From assembly GCF_900110205.1 (NCBI RefSeq), contig NZ_FOCV01000017.1:1-64000 (forward strand): a stretch of 64,000 nucleotides of DNA, written 5' to 3'. Made by a program: the position numbers and the translations under genes. Positions 41,843 through 50,565 of the stretch are shown piece after piece. The notes under the pieces were generated by a model, which saw only the letters and a list, made by a program, of their open reading frames with translations, was not told the origin of the DNA and made no database searches. Numbering within the stretch: the stretch's first letter is position 1; each line of letters opens with the position of its first letter. The stretch comes from Rhizobium tibeticum. Its GTDB lineage: Bacteria; Pseudomonadota; Alphaproteobacteria; Rhizobiales; Rhizobiaceae.

Positions 41843-43453
41843 TCAGGCTTCCAGCCAGACGTATTCCGCAAAGGCATAGCCCATCTGGCCGCCAAGCGGG
41901 TTCGCTTCCAGGCCCTTTAGCTTGGCAGTCGTGGCATCGACGTTCGAAATATAGGCCGGGATGATAGTGCCGGCTTCTTCGGCGACCATGACCTGCATTT
42001 CGTTGTAGATGGCCTTTCGTTTGTTCTGGTCGAGTGAGCCCCGCGCTTCGATCAGCATCTTGTCGAACTTCTCCGACTTGTACTGACTCTCATTCCATGG
42101 CGCTTCTGAAGCGTAGAGCAGCGAGAACAGGATGTCCGGTGTCGGGCGCGGGTTGATATTGCCGAAATGGACGGGTGCCTTCAGCCAATAATTGTCCCAG
42201 TAACCGTCGGATGGAACGCGCTGGACGTCAAGCTTCATGCCGATTTCGGCACCGGCGGCCTGGATGATCATCGCCATGTCGATTGAGGAGGTCGCCGCGT
42301 CGGAGGCGATCACCGGGACCGACTGACCAAGAACGCCGGCCTTTTCGAAATGGAACTTGGCTTTTTCGGGATCGAATGCGCGCGCCTTCAGGTCTGCATT
42401 GCGATAGAAATTCACGGGGGAAACCGGCTGGTCGTTGCCGACCTCACCTAAGCCCCGCAGTGCCGACTTGACGATCTGCTCGCGGTTGACGAGATACTTC
42501 ATGCCTTCGATGAAGTCTCGTTTGCTGCCGGGCTCCATGTCGAGTCGCATGTTGAGATTGGTGTAGTTGCCAGACGTCGTCTTCGACAGGACGAAAGCGT
42601 CTCCCTGTGTTTCGACCAAACGCATCGAGCGGGGATTGATCGAGGCGGCAAGATGAATGTCGCCCGAAAGCAGTGCGTTGACACGGGCATTGTCGTCGCT
42701 GATGGCGAAGTATTCGAAGGAATCGACGTTCGGGCCGGATTTCCAGTAGTTCTTGTTCTTGATCCCGACCGACCGCACGCCGGGTTCGAAGACCTCCTTG
42801 ACGAAGGCGCCGGTACCGTTCGCCTTCGAGAAGTCCGTCGTACCGTCGGCGACGACCATGAAGTGGTGCATCGACAGAATGGTCGGTAGGTCGGCGTTCG
42901 GATTCGCGAGCGTGATCTCGACGGTCTGTTTGTCGACGGCCTTGAAGCCCGTCATTTGGGCAGCGATCTTGGCGACCTTCGAACCGACCGCCGGGTCGAG
43001 ATGGCGCTTCAGCGAAAAGACGACGTCGTCGGCCGTCAGCGGCTTGCCATCGTGGAAAGTAACGTCCTTCTTAAGCTTGACGGTCCAGGTTTTCGCATCC
43101 TTGGACTCGATTGTTTCGGCAAGCTCCATCTGCGGGACGCCGTTCTGGTCGAGAAAGGTGAGGCGATTGTAAAAGGAGCAGCAACGAACATAGTCGGTCG
43201 AGAGTGATGCCTTGGCGGGGTCGAGCGTGTCGGCCGTCGAAGACGACCATCCCGCCGCCTTCAGCGCGCCGCCGGAAACGGGTGTGGCGGCGACCGCCTG
43301 CGAGGCGCGAGCGAGGATGAGGCCGCCCGCCGACATCGCCACACCGCCGGCAAGCATCATGTGGAGTAACTCTCGACGCGTCGCGCCACGGCGAATGGCA
43401 TTTTCGACCCTTGTGTCGTCGGATGTGGTCCAGTTGGAAATCTTGTCGTTCAC
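41843..43453 (-). CDS. ABC transporter solute-binding protein, family 5 (peptide/opine/nickel type)
   Basis: A 536-aa exported protein; the GTG start follows AAGGGGA at 7 bases. A Tat-like signal (ATRRELLHMMLAGG, about residues 24-37, ending ASQAVAA) precedes the SBP_bac_5 fold: FYNRLTFLD, then AETIESKDAKTWTVKLKKDVTFHDGKPLTADDVVFSL, a family hallmark. Substrates of family 5 include di/oligopeptides, opines, glutathione and cyclic amides. It is encoded upstream of both permeases and the ATPase, and downstream of a HAD hydrolase and aminotransferase on the same strand, so the ligand is probably the substrate of this catabolic region. Confidence 0.93.
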   Translation of the reverse strand: MNDKISNWTTSDDTRVENAIRRGATRRELLHMMLAGGVAMSAGGLILARASQAVAATPVSGGALKAAGWSSSTADTLDPAKASLSTDYVRCCSFYNRLTFLDQNGVPQMELAETIESKDAKTWTVKLKKDVTFHDGKPLTADDVVFSLKRHLDPAVGSKVAKIAAQMTGFKAVDKQTVEITLANPNADLPTILSMHHFMVVADGTTDFSKANGTGAFVKEVFEPGVRSVGIKNKNYWKSGPNVDSFEYFAISDDNARVNALLSGDIHLAASINPRSMRLVETQGDAFVLSKTTSGNYTNLNMRLDMEPGSKRDFIEGMKYLVNREQIVKSALRGLGEVGNDQPVSPVNFYRNADLKARAFDPEKAKFHFEKAGVLGQSVPVIASDAATSSIDMAMIIQAAGAEIGMKLDVQRVPSDGYWDNYWLKAPVHFGNINPRPTPDILFSLLYASEAPWNESQYKSEKFDKMLIEARGSLDQNKRKAIYNEMQVMVAEEAGTIIPAYISNVDATTAKLKGLEANPLGGQMGYAFAEYVWLEA

Positions 43454-43530
43454 AGCATTCCCCTTTTCGTGGTGGTTGGCGCGTCTTCGTCTTGGCGCAA
43501 AGTTCAGGCCAGGTTCTTTAAGATTCTCAT

Positions 43531-44244
43531 TCAGCCCCGTGCGGCGGCCACTGCATTGGCGAGGCCCTTCATGGATGTGAAGTGATAGTCGGGCTCGGTG
43601 AATTTGGCCGGCTCGATGGTGCCGCCATAACCTTTCTGTCCGTGGCGGCGCTCAATCCAACAATTGCTCATCCCCAGCTCCCGCGAAATCCCAATGTCGT
43701 GGTACTGGCTTTGGGCGACATGCAGGATCTCGTCCTTTGAATTTCCTTCGGCGGCTACGAAGTCGAAAACCTTCTCGAAGAAGATGGGGTCCGGCTTTTC
43801 TGTGCCGGTTTCGTCGGCGGTGAAGGCGGCATAGAACGGGCTTCCCAGTTCCTTCGCGAAGTAATCGAAGGCCCAACGACGTGCATTGGTCATCGCCACC
43901 AGACGGTAGTCTCTGCCAAGCCGGGCCAGCGCTTCGGCGCTGTCGTCAAAGGCATTCCAGCGTTTTGCGGAATCGCGCAGCCGCTCGCCAAACTTCCGCT
44001 CAACTGGCAGGCCGAGATTTGGCGCGATCGCCAGATAGACGCGAATGAGATCATCCGGGAAGAGGTCGGCATCCCTGGAGTAGCGCGCCGTGCGGTAAAG
44101 GCTCAGCGCCTCCTCGGCGTCGATCACGACGCCCGCCTCAGCGGCGATGCCGGCCAGGCACTCCGTAAGGCCACCCTCGAAATCGATCAGCGTGCCGACG
44201 ACATCGAAGGTAAGATACTTGAAGTCTTGAAGGCTCTTGGGCAT
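43531..44244 (-). CDS. Type II haloacid dehalogenase-like HAD hydrolase (1)
   Basis: 237 aa from the ATG at 44244 (GGGAG 6 bases upstream). HAD motifs: Asp14 in LTFDVVGTLID (nucleophile), TN in LVAMTNARRW (motif II), Lys in GTEKPDPIFF (motif III), and HVAQSQYHDIG (motif IV). The layout matches the L-2-haloacid dehalogenase subfamily, although many members act on non-halogenated substrates. It sits between the aminotransferase and the binding-protein gene in one transcription unit. A second member lies at 47019. Confidence 0.88.
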   Translation of the reverse strand: MPKSLQDFKYLTFDVVGTLIDFEGGLTECLAGIAAEAGVVIDAEEALSLYRTARYSRDADLFPDDLIRVYLAIAPNLGLPVERKFGERLRDSAKRWNAFDDSAEALARLGRDYRLVAMTNARRWAFDYFAKELGSPFYAAFTADETGTEKPDPIFFEKVFDFVAAEGNSKDEILHVAQSQYHDIGISRELGMSNCWIERRHGQKGYGGTIEPAKFTEPDYHFTSMKGLANAVAAARG

Positions 44245-44477
44245 TGCAACTCCCAGTTCTCGGCCTCCCGAGGGAACGCCGGCTTCGTGAAGAAGAATAT
44301 TCTGTTCCCTGGCGAGGTGATTTTCTCGCTCTTGTGGAAAAGCCGGGATTTCTGGGATCCGGCCCTTTTCTTGAATTGAGTTTGGCAGCTGTCCCAAACC
44401 AGAGTCTCCGAAAAGAGGCCGTGGCGCGGCACAAAATACCGAAGATGACGGTTCCGCGATATTGCGGCTCGGGTTTC

Positions 44478-45857
44478 TCAGGCCACAGGGGCCCGCCGGA
44501 CATCGGTGTCGGCGAGCGTCTCGTCCAGCGTCCTGCGTGTACGCTCCACGATCGCGTCGATGTCCGACTCCGTGCAACAGAGCGGTGGGGCGTAGCCGAG
44601 CACGCCATTGGCGAAGGCGCGGATGACGAGACCGTTGCTCCAGGCGCGGTCGAAGATGCGGCGCGCCGGTTCTGCAGCGGCCGGAAGGGGAGTCTTGCGC
44701 TCCTTGTCGACGACGAGCTCGATGGCAGCCAACATGCCCCGGCCGCGGACGTCGCCCACGAGCGGATGGTCCTTCAGGCTCTCGAGCCCGGCCATCAGCC
44801 GCGCTCCGGCTTTCCGGCCGTTTTCCAGCAGTCCGGCCTCATAGAGCCGCAGGACCTCCAGCCCGACGGCAGCGCTGACGGGATGGGCCGAATAGGTATA
44901 GCCATGGCCGACAGCAGAGGCGCCGGCGCCATCGGCAATTGTCTGGTAGACGTGTTCGGACATGAAGAGGGCACCCATCGGCACATAGCCGGAGGTGAGG
45001 CCCTTTGCGACCGTCAGGAGGTCCGGCACGATGTCGTCCTCCGAACAGGCAAATAGCGGACCTGTGCGCCCGAAGCCGGTGATGACCTCGTCGGCGACAA
45101 AGAGGATATCGAGCTCGCGGCAAACGGCGCGCATCGCTTTCATCCAGCCCCTGGGCGGCACGAGTACGCCGCCCGATCCCTGGATCGGTTCCGCATAGAA
45201 TGCCGCAACGCGATCGGCGCCACCCAGTTCTTCGATCTTCTCATTCAATGCGGCAATGGAAGCAGCTATGATGGCCTCGGGGTCGGTGCCGACCGGGTTG
45301 CGGTAGGCATAGTGGGACGGAATCTTGTGCTGCCAATCAAAAGGCAAGCCGAAACCAGCGTGAAAGGCGGGTAGAGCAGTAAGACCGGCTCCCACCGTCG
45401 AGGAACCGTGATAGCCTTGTTCGATGGAGATGAACTGGTCTTTCCCGGGTCGTCCGCGCGCATTCCAATAGTAGCGGATGAAGCGGATCGTGCTGTCGAC
45501 GGCATCCGAGCCGCCGAGCGTGAAATAAACGTGGTTGAGGTCCCCTGGCGCGCGATCGGCGAGTTCCGAGGCTAACCTGATGGCCGGCTCCGAGCCGAGG
45601 CCGAAATAGGCGGTTGCATAAGGAAGCTCCCGCATTTGCTTTGCCGCCGCCTCGACGATGCTGTCATGCCCGTAGCCAGCATTGACGCACCACAGGCCGG
45701 CAAAACCATCGATCAATTGTTTGCCGTTCGCATCGGTGACTGTTGCACCGCAAGCCGATGTCAGGACCCGCACGCCCAGATTTTCGTGGCTGCGATAGGA
45801 AGCGACCGGATGGATCAAATGCGCGCGGTCGAGTTCGATCAGGGAATTGCTAAACAT
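44478..45857 (-). CDS. Class III aminotransferase (omega-amino acid/diamine type)
   Basis: 459 aa from the ATG at 45857 (GGAGACC upstream). PLP-enzyme landmarks: DGFAGLWCVNAGYGH (about 50-64), SDAVDSTIRF, FISIEQGYHGSS (about 150), FYAEPIQGSGGVLVPP (Glu/Gln region about 220), DEVITGFGRTG (Asp, about 255) and the Schiff-base Lys in LTVAKGLTSGYVP (about 285). Class III enzymes of this pattern transfer terminal amino groups (beta-alanine, GABA, putrescine, 5- or 6-amino acids) to pyruvate or 2-oxoglutarate, giving semialdehydes. Aldehyde dehydrogenases in the same region could take the product onward. Confidence 0.92.
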   Translation of the reverse strand: MFSNSLIELDRAHLIHPVASYRSHENLGVRVLTSACGATVTDANGKQLIDGFAGLWCVNAGYGHDSIVEAAAKQMRELPYATAYFGLGSEPAIRLASELADRAPGDLNHVYFTLGGSDAVDSTIRFIRYYWNARGRPGKDQFISIEQGYHGSSTVGAGLTALPAFHAGFGLPFDWQHKIPSHYAYRNPVGTDPEAIIAASIAALNEKIEELGGADRVAAFYAEPIQGSGGVLVPPRGWMKAMRAVCRELDILFVADEVITGFGRTGPLFACSEDDIVPDLLTVAKGLTSGYVPMGALFMSEHVYQTIADGAGASAVGHGYTYSAHPVSAAVGLEVLRLYEAGLLENGRKAGARLMAGLESLKDHPLVGDVRGRGMLAAIELVVDKERKTPLPAAAEPARRIFDRAWSNGLVIRAFANGVLGYAPPLCCTESDIDAIVERTRRTLDETLADTDVRRAPVA

Positions 45858-45870
45858 GAAGGTCTCCGGA

Positions 45871-46707
45871 TCAGCCGAACGCCTGATTGGCGAGGGCAAA
45901 GGTGGCCGCAGCACGATCTGCGGCGCGGTGGATCTGCGGCTTGGCCATGGCAATGCCGCCCCCGACGTGCGCGAGGCCTTGTTCGGCGAGCCATGGCGAA
46001 AGATTGCTGTCGTCGGTGGTGTCGACCCTGAGGAATCGGCTGGGACGCTTAGCAATGAAATGTCTGACGAGTGCTTTGGCATCGGTGAGATCGGCGGCGA
46101 CGACGGGGCCGATTACTTCACCGCGACCGAAGGAGCGCAGAGCTGCAAACCCTGAAATGCGGCCGTCACGGCGGGTGACGGCGAACTCGCCGACCTTGGC
46201 GAGATAGGCCATCAGCCCTTCGCGATCGGCGCCGAAAGAAACCCGGTCGAGTTCGGTGAGTGCATGAAGATCGCCGACGGTCGCGTCCTCGGTTTCCGTT
46301 GGCGCGGCGATCTCGCCGACCACCCCCTGGTGCTGTAAGACCGTGCCGATCTCGCAAAAGCCAAGCTTCTTATAGAGGGGAAGGCCTTCGGCCGTCGCCA
46401 CGAGCCTCAGCGGTCGGTCTGCCGCGATCTGACATGCGGCATCCATGAGCCTGCGGCCTAGACCGCGACCGCGCATCGTCTCGTCGACAATAACCATGTT
46501 GATTGTCGCACATTCTGTCTTGTATGGCGTCATGAGTACGGTACCAACGACCCGCCCGCCCTCGACCGCGACGACCCCTTCGCTGAGCGCCAGCGCCATC
46601 TGCCAGTCTTCCGACCGGTGCGGCCAGCCAGCCTGCCGAGAGAGGTCGATGGCAGCGCCCAGGTGTTCGGGACCGAACGTCACAAGATCGATCTGACTTG
46701 TTTGCAT
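45871..46707 (-). CDS. Two-domain GNAT acetyltransferase (paralogue 1)
   Basis: 278 aa from the ATG at 46707 (AAGGAC upstream). The N-terminal GNAT fold carries the acetyl-CoA loop MRGRGLGRRLMDAA (about 84-97) and LYKKLGFCEIG. The C-terminal half (about 140-270) looks like the Acetyltransf_18 type: DRVSFGADREGLMAYL, then SFGRGEVIGPVVAADL. It shares GWPHR-x-EDW near the N-terminus and FGRG-x-VIGPVVAA with the protein at 62740-63636, so the two are paralogues. Thirteen bases separate it from the aminotransferase gene downstream; it is first in the operon. It may acetylate the pathway amine. Confidence 0.85.
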   Translation of the reverse strand: MQTSQIDLVTFGPEHLGAAIDLSRQAGWPHRSEDWQMALALSEGVVAVEGGRVVGTVLMTPYKTECATINMVIVDETMRGRGLGRRLMDAACQIAADRPLRLVATAEGLPLYKKLGFCEIGTVLQHQGVVGEIAAPTETEDATVGDLHALTELDRVSFGADREGLMAYLAKVGEFAVTRRDGRISGFAALRSFGRGEVIGPVVAADLTDAKALVRHFIAKRPSRFLRVDTTDDSNLSPWLAEQGLAHVGGGIAMAKPQIHRAADRAAATFALANQAFG

Positions 46708-47018
46708 TGGAATGTCCTTCATTTCTGCTCGCAAGTGTGAGGCAGTATCGGCCGGAAGATTGTCTGAAGGACGCGGCCCGGACGATATCTTATGGCTTTG
46801 CAGCCGCATGCCGCCGCATCTTATGCTGGCAACGAACGCGCGCGCTAGAAACGCTGTCGTGGGCGAGAGGAAACCGCACCAAGACGCACAACCTTCTGCC
46901 AAAGCCGGCTTTGGATACGAAACAATCTGCTTTGATCGTTCGGATTTCAGTCGAGCGGGTGGGTGAACCTCGGCCTATGATGGCCACAGATGAAACCGCT
47001 ACAGCTTAGGACCAGGTC
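46708..47018. other. Divergent promoter region between the GNAT operon and the HAD/FAD operon
   Basis: About 310 bases between two divergent starts, without coding signal. It must hold both promoters; no specific motif was recognised. Confidence 0.5.
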
Positions 47019-47687
47019 ATGACACACTTCCGGCCGAAATACATCACCTTCGACTGCTATGGCACGCTCACCAACTTCCAGATGGCCGAGGCGGCGCGCG
47101 ATCTTTACGGTGATCAGTTCGACGAGCCGCGCATGGCCGAGTTCATCAAAAACTTTGCCGCCTATCGCCTCGACGAGGTACTGGGCGACTGGAAACCTTA
47201 TCATGAGGTGGTTCTCAATTCGCTTGAGCGCACCTGCAAGCGCAACGGCATAAAGTTCCATGACGAAGCCGCGCGGGCGGTCTACGAGCGCGTCCCGACC
47301 TGGGGCCCGCATCCGGACGTTCCGGCAGGCCTTGCCAAGGTTGCCAAGGAAATCCCGCTGGTCATCCTCTCCAACGCGATGAACTCGCAAATCATGTCGA
47401 ATGTCGAAAAGCTCGGGGCACCGTTTCATGCAGTCTACACGGCGGAGCAGGCGCAGTCCTACAAGCCGCGCTTCAAGGGCTTCGAATACATGCTTGATAT
47501 GCTGGGCTGCGGGCCTGAAGACATTCTCCACTGCTCGTCCTCCTTCCGTTACGATCTGATGTCAGCGCATGACCTCGGCATCAAGAACAAGGTCTGGGTC
47601 AATCGTGGCCACGAACCGGCGAACCCCTATTACGGCTATGTCGAAATCGCCGATATCTCGGGTTTGCCGGCCGTTGTCGGGCTCTGA
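47019..47687 (+). CDS. Type II haloacid dehalogenase-like HAD hydrolase (2)
   Basis: 222 aa. HAD motifs: Asp11 in ITFDCYGTLT (nucleophile), Ser-Asn in VILSNAMNSQ, Lys in SYKPRFKGFEYML, and HCSSSFRYDLMSAHDLG. The FDCYGTL and S-S-x-x-x-x-D-L-x(4)-D-L-G-I patterns fit the dehalogenase type II subfamily. It is divergent from, and distantly related to, the protein at 43531, and is followed after 13 bases by an FAD oxidoreductase, so the two are likely coexpressed. The physiological substrate is unknown. Confidence 0.88.
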   Translation: MTHFRPKYITFDCYGTLTNFQMAEAARDLYGDQFDEPRMAEFIKNFAAYRLDEVLGDWKPYHEVVLNSLERTCKRNGIKFHDEAARAVYERVPTWGPHPDVPAGLAKVAKEIPLVILSNAMNSQIMSNVEKLGAPFHAVYTAEQAQSYKPRFKGFEYMLDMLGCGPEDILHCSSSFRYDLMSAHDLGIKNKVWVNRGHEPANPYYGYVEIADISGLPAVVGL

Positions 47688-47700
47688 GAAAGGCATGGCG

Positions 47701-48975
47701 ATGAAGTTCCAATCCTACTGGCACGATACGGCCCCCGCCTTTGAAGGCGCTATGCAAGATCCTGTCGAAGGACACTACGACGTTGCCATTGTCGGCGGAG
47801 GCTTCACCGGTCTTGCCGCGGCGCGCCAACTGGCCAAGGCCGGCGCAAAGGTTGTCGTACTGGAGGCAGAGCGGGTGGGCTGGGGGGCTTCCGGACGCAA
47901 TGGCGGCCATCTCAACAACGGCCTCGCCCACAGCTTCATTGCCGCCAAGGCCGAACTCGGCAAGGAGCGAGCTATTTCGCTCTACAAGGCACTCGATGCT
48001 TCGATCGATACCATCGAGGCAATCGTCGCCGAGGAGGGGATCGATTGCAATTTCCGCCGCGCCGGAAAACTGAAGCTCGCCTCCAAGCCGCAGCATTTCG
48101 ATGCGATCGCCCGCAATTTCGAGGCAGTTCACGAAGAGGTGGACCCGGATACCGCGCTTCTTAGCGCAGATGATCTGAAAAGCGAGGTCGGCGCGCCCTT
48201 CCACGGCGCCATGCTGTCGAAGAAAAGCGCCATGATGCATATGGGGCGCTATGTCGTCGGGCTTGCCAGCGCTGCCGCGCGCCATGGCGCCACCATCTTC
48301 GAGAAGGCGGCAGTGACCGCGCACCAAAGTGGCAACGGCCGCCATAGCCTCGCGACCGCACGGGGCACCGTCACCGCAGACCACGTGCTGGTCGCGACAG
48401 GCGCCTATACGCCGCCAGTGTTCGGCTATTTCCGGCGTCGGATTGTTTCCGTCGGCAGCTTTCTCATTGCAACGCGTCCACTGACGGACGCAGAAATTGC
48501 AGTGACGATGCCGGGCAACCGCACCTGTGTCACCTCGATGAATATCGGCAACTACTTCCGGCTGTCGCCAGACAACCGGCTGATCTTCGGAGGCCGCGCG
48601 CGGTTTTCGGCAACGTCCGATCAGCGCTCGGATGCAAAGAGTGGCGACATTCTCCGCAAGAGCCTGCTTGAAATCTTCCCGCAGCTTTCAGGAGTAGAGA
48701 TCGACTATTGCTGGGGTGGGCTCGTCGACATGACCAAGGACCGCTATCCGCGCGCTGGCTATGTCGATGGTGTCTGGTACGCCATGGGCTATTCCGGCCA
48801 TGGGGCGCAGCTGTCGACGCATCTCGGCATGATCATGGCCGACGCCATTCTCGGCAACGCCGACCGCAACCCGGTCAAGGGCCTCGACTGGCCGGCCGTT
48901 CCTGGCCATTTCGGCAAGCCCTGGTTCCTGCCGCTCGTCGGGCTTTATTACAAGACGCTCGACCGTTTGCAGTAG
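47701..48975 (+). CDS. FAD-dependent oxidoreductase, PuuB/gamma-glutamylputrescine oxidase-like
   Basis: 424 aa from the ATG at 47701 (AAAGG 7 bases upstream; ATG at 47695 is too close to it). N-terminal FAD-binding VAIVGGGFTGLAAARQLAK (about 29-47), then ERVGWGASGRNGGHLNNGL, a pattern seen in PuuB and related amine oxidases. C-terminal YCWGGLVDMTKDRYPRAG and AMGYSGHGAQLSTHLG close the FAD pocket. It oxidises a primary or N-substituted amine to an aldehyde with H2O2 release in characterised relatives. Terminates at the bidirectional hairpin 48990-49025. Confidence 0.9.
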   Translation: MKFQSYWHDTAPAFEGAMQDPVEGHYDVAIVGGGFTGLAAARQLAKAGAKVVVLEAERVGWGASGRNGGHLNNGLAHSFIAAKAELGKERAISLYKALDASIDTIEAIVAEEGIDCNFRRAGKLKLASKPQHFDAIARNFEAVHEEVDPDTALLSADDLKSEVGAPFHGAMLSKKSAMMHMGRYVVGLASAAARHGATIFEKAAVTAHQSGNGRHSLATARGTVTADHVLVATGAYTPPVFGYFRRRIVSVGSFLIATRPLTDAEIAVTMPGNRTCVTSMNIGNYFRLSPDNRLIFGGRARFSATSDQRSDAKSGDILRKSLLEIFPQLSGVEIDYCWGGLVDMTKDRYPRAGYVDGVWYAMGYSGHGAQLSTHLGMIMADAILGNADRNPVKGLDWPAVPGHFGKPWFLPLVGLYYKTLDRLQ

Positions 48976-48989
48976 CAGAAATGGTCAGC

Positions 48990-49025
48990 AAAAAAGGGCG
49001 CCGGGATGATGTCCCGGCGCCCTTT
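48990..49025 (-). terminator. Terminator between convergent FAD oxidase and aldehyde dehydrogenase genes
   Basis: A perfect 14-bp stem (AAAGGGCGCCGGGA with TCCCGGCGCCCTTT) and a 5-base loop. On the minus strand the stem leads into a T-run (six T), a strong factor-independent terminator for the 49039-62509 gene chain. On the plus strand the tail is weaker. Confidence 0.85.
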
Positions 49026-49038
49026 GTCGTCCTGTCGG

Positions 49039-50496
49039 TCAGGAGAGCCCGCCGATGTGGAAGCTCTTCATTTCCAGATATTCGTCGATGCCGCATTGGG
49101 CGCCTTCACGACCGAGGCCGGACTGCTTGACCCCGCCGAAGGGGGCGACCTCGGTGGAAATGGCCCCCGTGTTCAGGCCGAGCATCCCGAATTCGAGCGC
49201 CTCGGCGACACGCCAGGAGCGTTTCAGGCTCTCGGTGTAGAAATAGGCCGCAAGGCCGAAAGGCGTGGCGTTGGCGATGCGGATCGCCTCTTCCTCGTTG
49301 TCAAAACGGAAAAGCGGGGCAATGGGTCCGAAGGTCTCTTCGCTGGCAAGCTGCATCTCGGTCGTGGCACCGCCGAGCACCATCGGCGTTGCATATTGAT
49401 CGCCTGGCGGCACGGAACCTGCGGTGGCGAGGATCCTCGCTCCCTTTTCCACCGCATCGTCGACATGACGCTTGATTTTCTCGATCGCGGCCTTGTTGAT
49501 CATCGGCCCGATATCCGTGCCGGCATCCGTGCCGGCCCCGACCTTCATGGCCGATACGCGTGCGGAAAGTTTGGCGGCAAAGGCCTCGTAGACGCCGGAC
49601 TGGACGAGAAGGCGGTTGGCACAGACGCAGGTCTGCCCGCCATTGCGGAATTTCGATGCGATTGCGCCTTCCACGGCAAGATCGAGATCGGCGTCGTCGA
49701 AGACGATGAAGGGCGCGTTGCCGCCGAGCTCGAGGCTGAGCCGCTTGACGCTGTCGGCCGCGCCGCGCATCAGCAGCGAGCCGACGCGGGTCGAGCCGGT
49801 GAAAGAGATCTTGCGGACGGTTTGGTTCGCCATCAGTTCGTCGCCGATCCCGGCCGGCATGCCGGTGACGATATTGATCACGCCCTTCGGGATGCCTGCG
49901 CGCGCAGCCAGTACGCCGAGCGCCAGCGCCGAATAGGGGGTCAGGTCCGAGGGCTTGATCACGACCGTGCAGCCTGCGGCGAGCGCCGGCCCGACCTTGC
50001 GGGTAATCATCGCATTCGGAAAATTCCACGGCGTGATGATCGCCGACACGCCGACGGGCTCCTTTAGAACGACGATCCGCCGATCCGCCGTCGGCGAGGG
50101 AATGGTCGTTCCGCCGATGCGGCGTGCCTCCTCGGAAAACCATTTGATGAACGAGGCGCCGTAGCGGATTTCGCCGCGCGCCTCCGCCAGCGGCTTGCCC
50201 TGCTCCCGGGTGAGGATCAGCGCCAGGTCCTCGATATTGTCGAGCATCAGATCGTGCCAGGCTTCCAACAATGCGGCGCGCTCCGCATTGGTCTTTGCGC
50301 GCCATGGACCGAAGGCCTTTTCCGCCGCCGCGACCGCCGCCCTGGTATCGGCTCCGTCCATGTCGGGCACCGTGCCCAGCACATGCTGCGTCGCCGGATC
50401 GATCACCTCGATCGTGCGCCCGGCTGCGGCCCCACGCCATTCTCCGTCGATGAGCCCTTGCTGGCGAAGCAGGCTGGTATCCCTTAATCCGTTCAT
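49039..50496 (-). CDS. gabD: NAD(P)-dependent succinate-semialdehyde dehydrogenase-like ALDH (GabD type)
   Basis: 485 aa from the ATG at 50496 (AGAGGA 5 bases upstream). Landmarks: Asn in ITPWNFPNAMITRK (about 154), Lys in VIKPSDLTPYSA, Glu in LSLELGGNAPFIVFDDADLD (about 253), catalytic Cys in NGGQTCVCANR (about 287; the C-x-C pair is typical of GabD/SSADH), and EETFGPIAPLF. The C-terminal FGGVKQSGLGREG is also SSADH-like. It would oxidise a dicarboxylic semialdehyde to the diacid, fitting the product of a class III aminotransferase. Last gene of the long minus-strand chain. Confidence 0.88.
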   Translation of the reverse strand: MNGLRDTSLLRQQGLIDGEWRGAAAGRTIEVIDPATQHVLGTVPDMDGADTRAAVAAAEKAFGPWRAKTNAERAALLEAWHDLMLDNIEDLALILTREQGKPLAEARGEIRYGASFIKWFSEEARRIGGTTIPSPTADRRIVVLKEPVGVSAIITPWNFPNAMITRKVGPALAAGCTVVIKPSDLTPYSALALGVLAARAGIPKGVINIVTGMPAGIGDELMANQTVRKISFTGSTRVGSLLMRGAADSVKRLSLELGGNAPFIVFDDADLDLAVEGAIASKFRNGGQTCVCANRLLVQSGVYEAFAAKLSARVSAMKVGAGTDAGTDIGPMINKAAIEKIKRHVDDAVEKGARILATAGSVPPGDQYATPMVLGGATTEMQLASEETFGPIAPLFRFDNEEEAIRIANATPFGLAAYFYTESLKRSWRVAEALEFGMLGLNTGAISTEVAPFGGVKQSGLGREGAQCGIDEYLEMKSFHIGGLS

Positions 50497-50565
50497 TCTA
50501 TCCTCTTTCATGAAAGCATTCCGTTTCCACAATTCCTGACGCAAAACCGCTGCGCGGTTTTGGAT

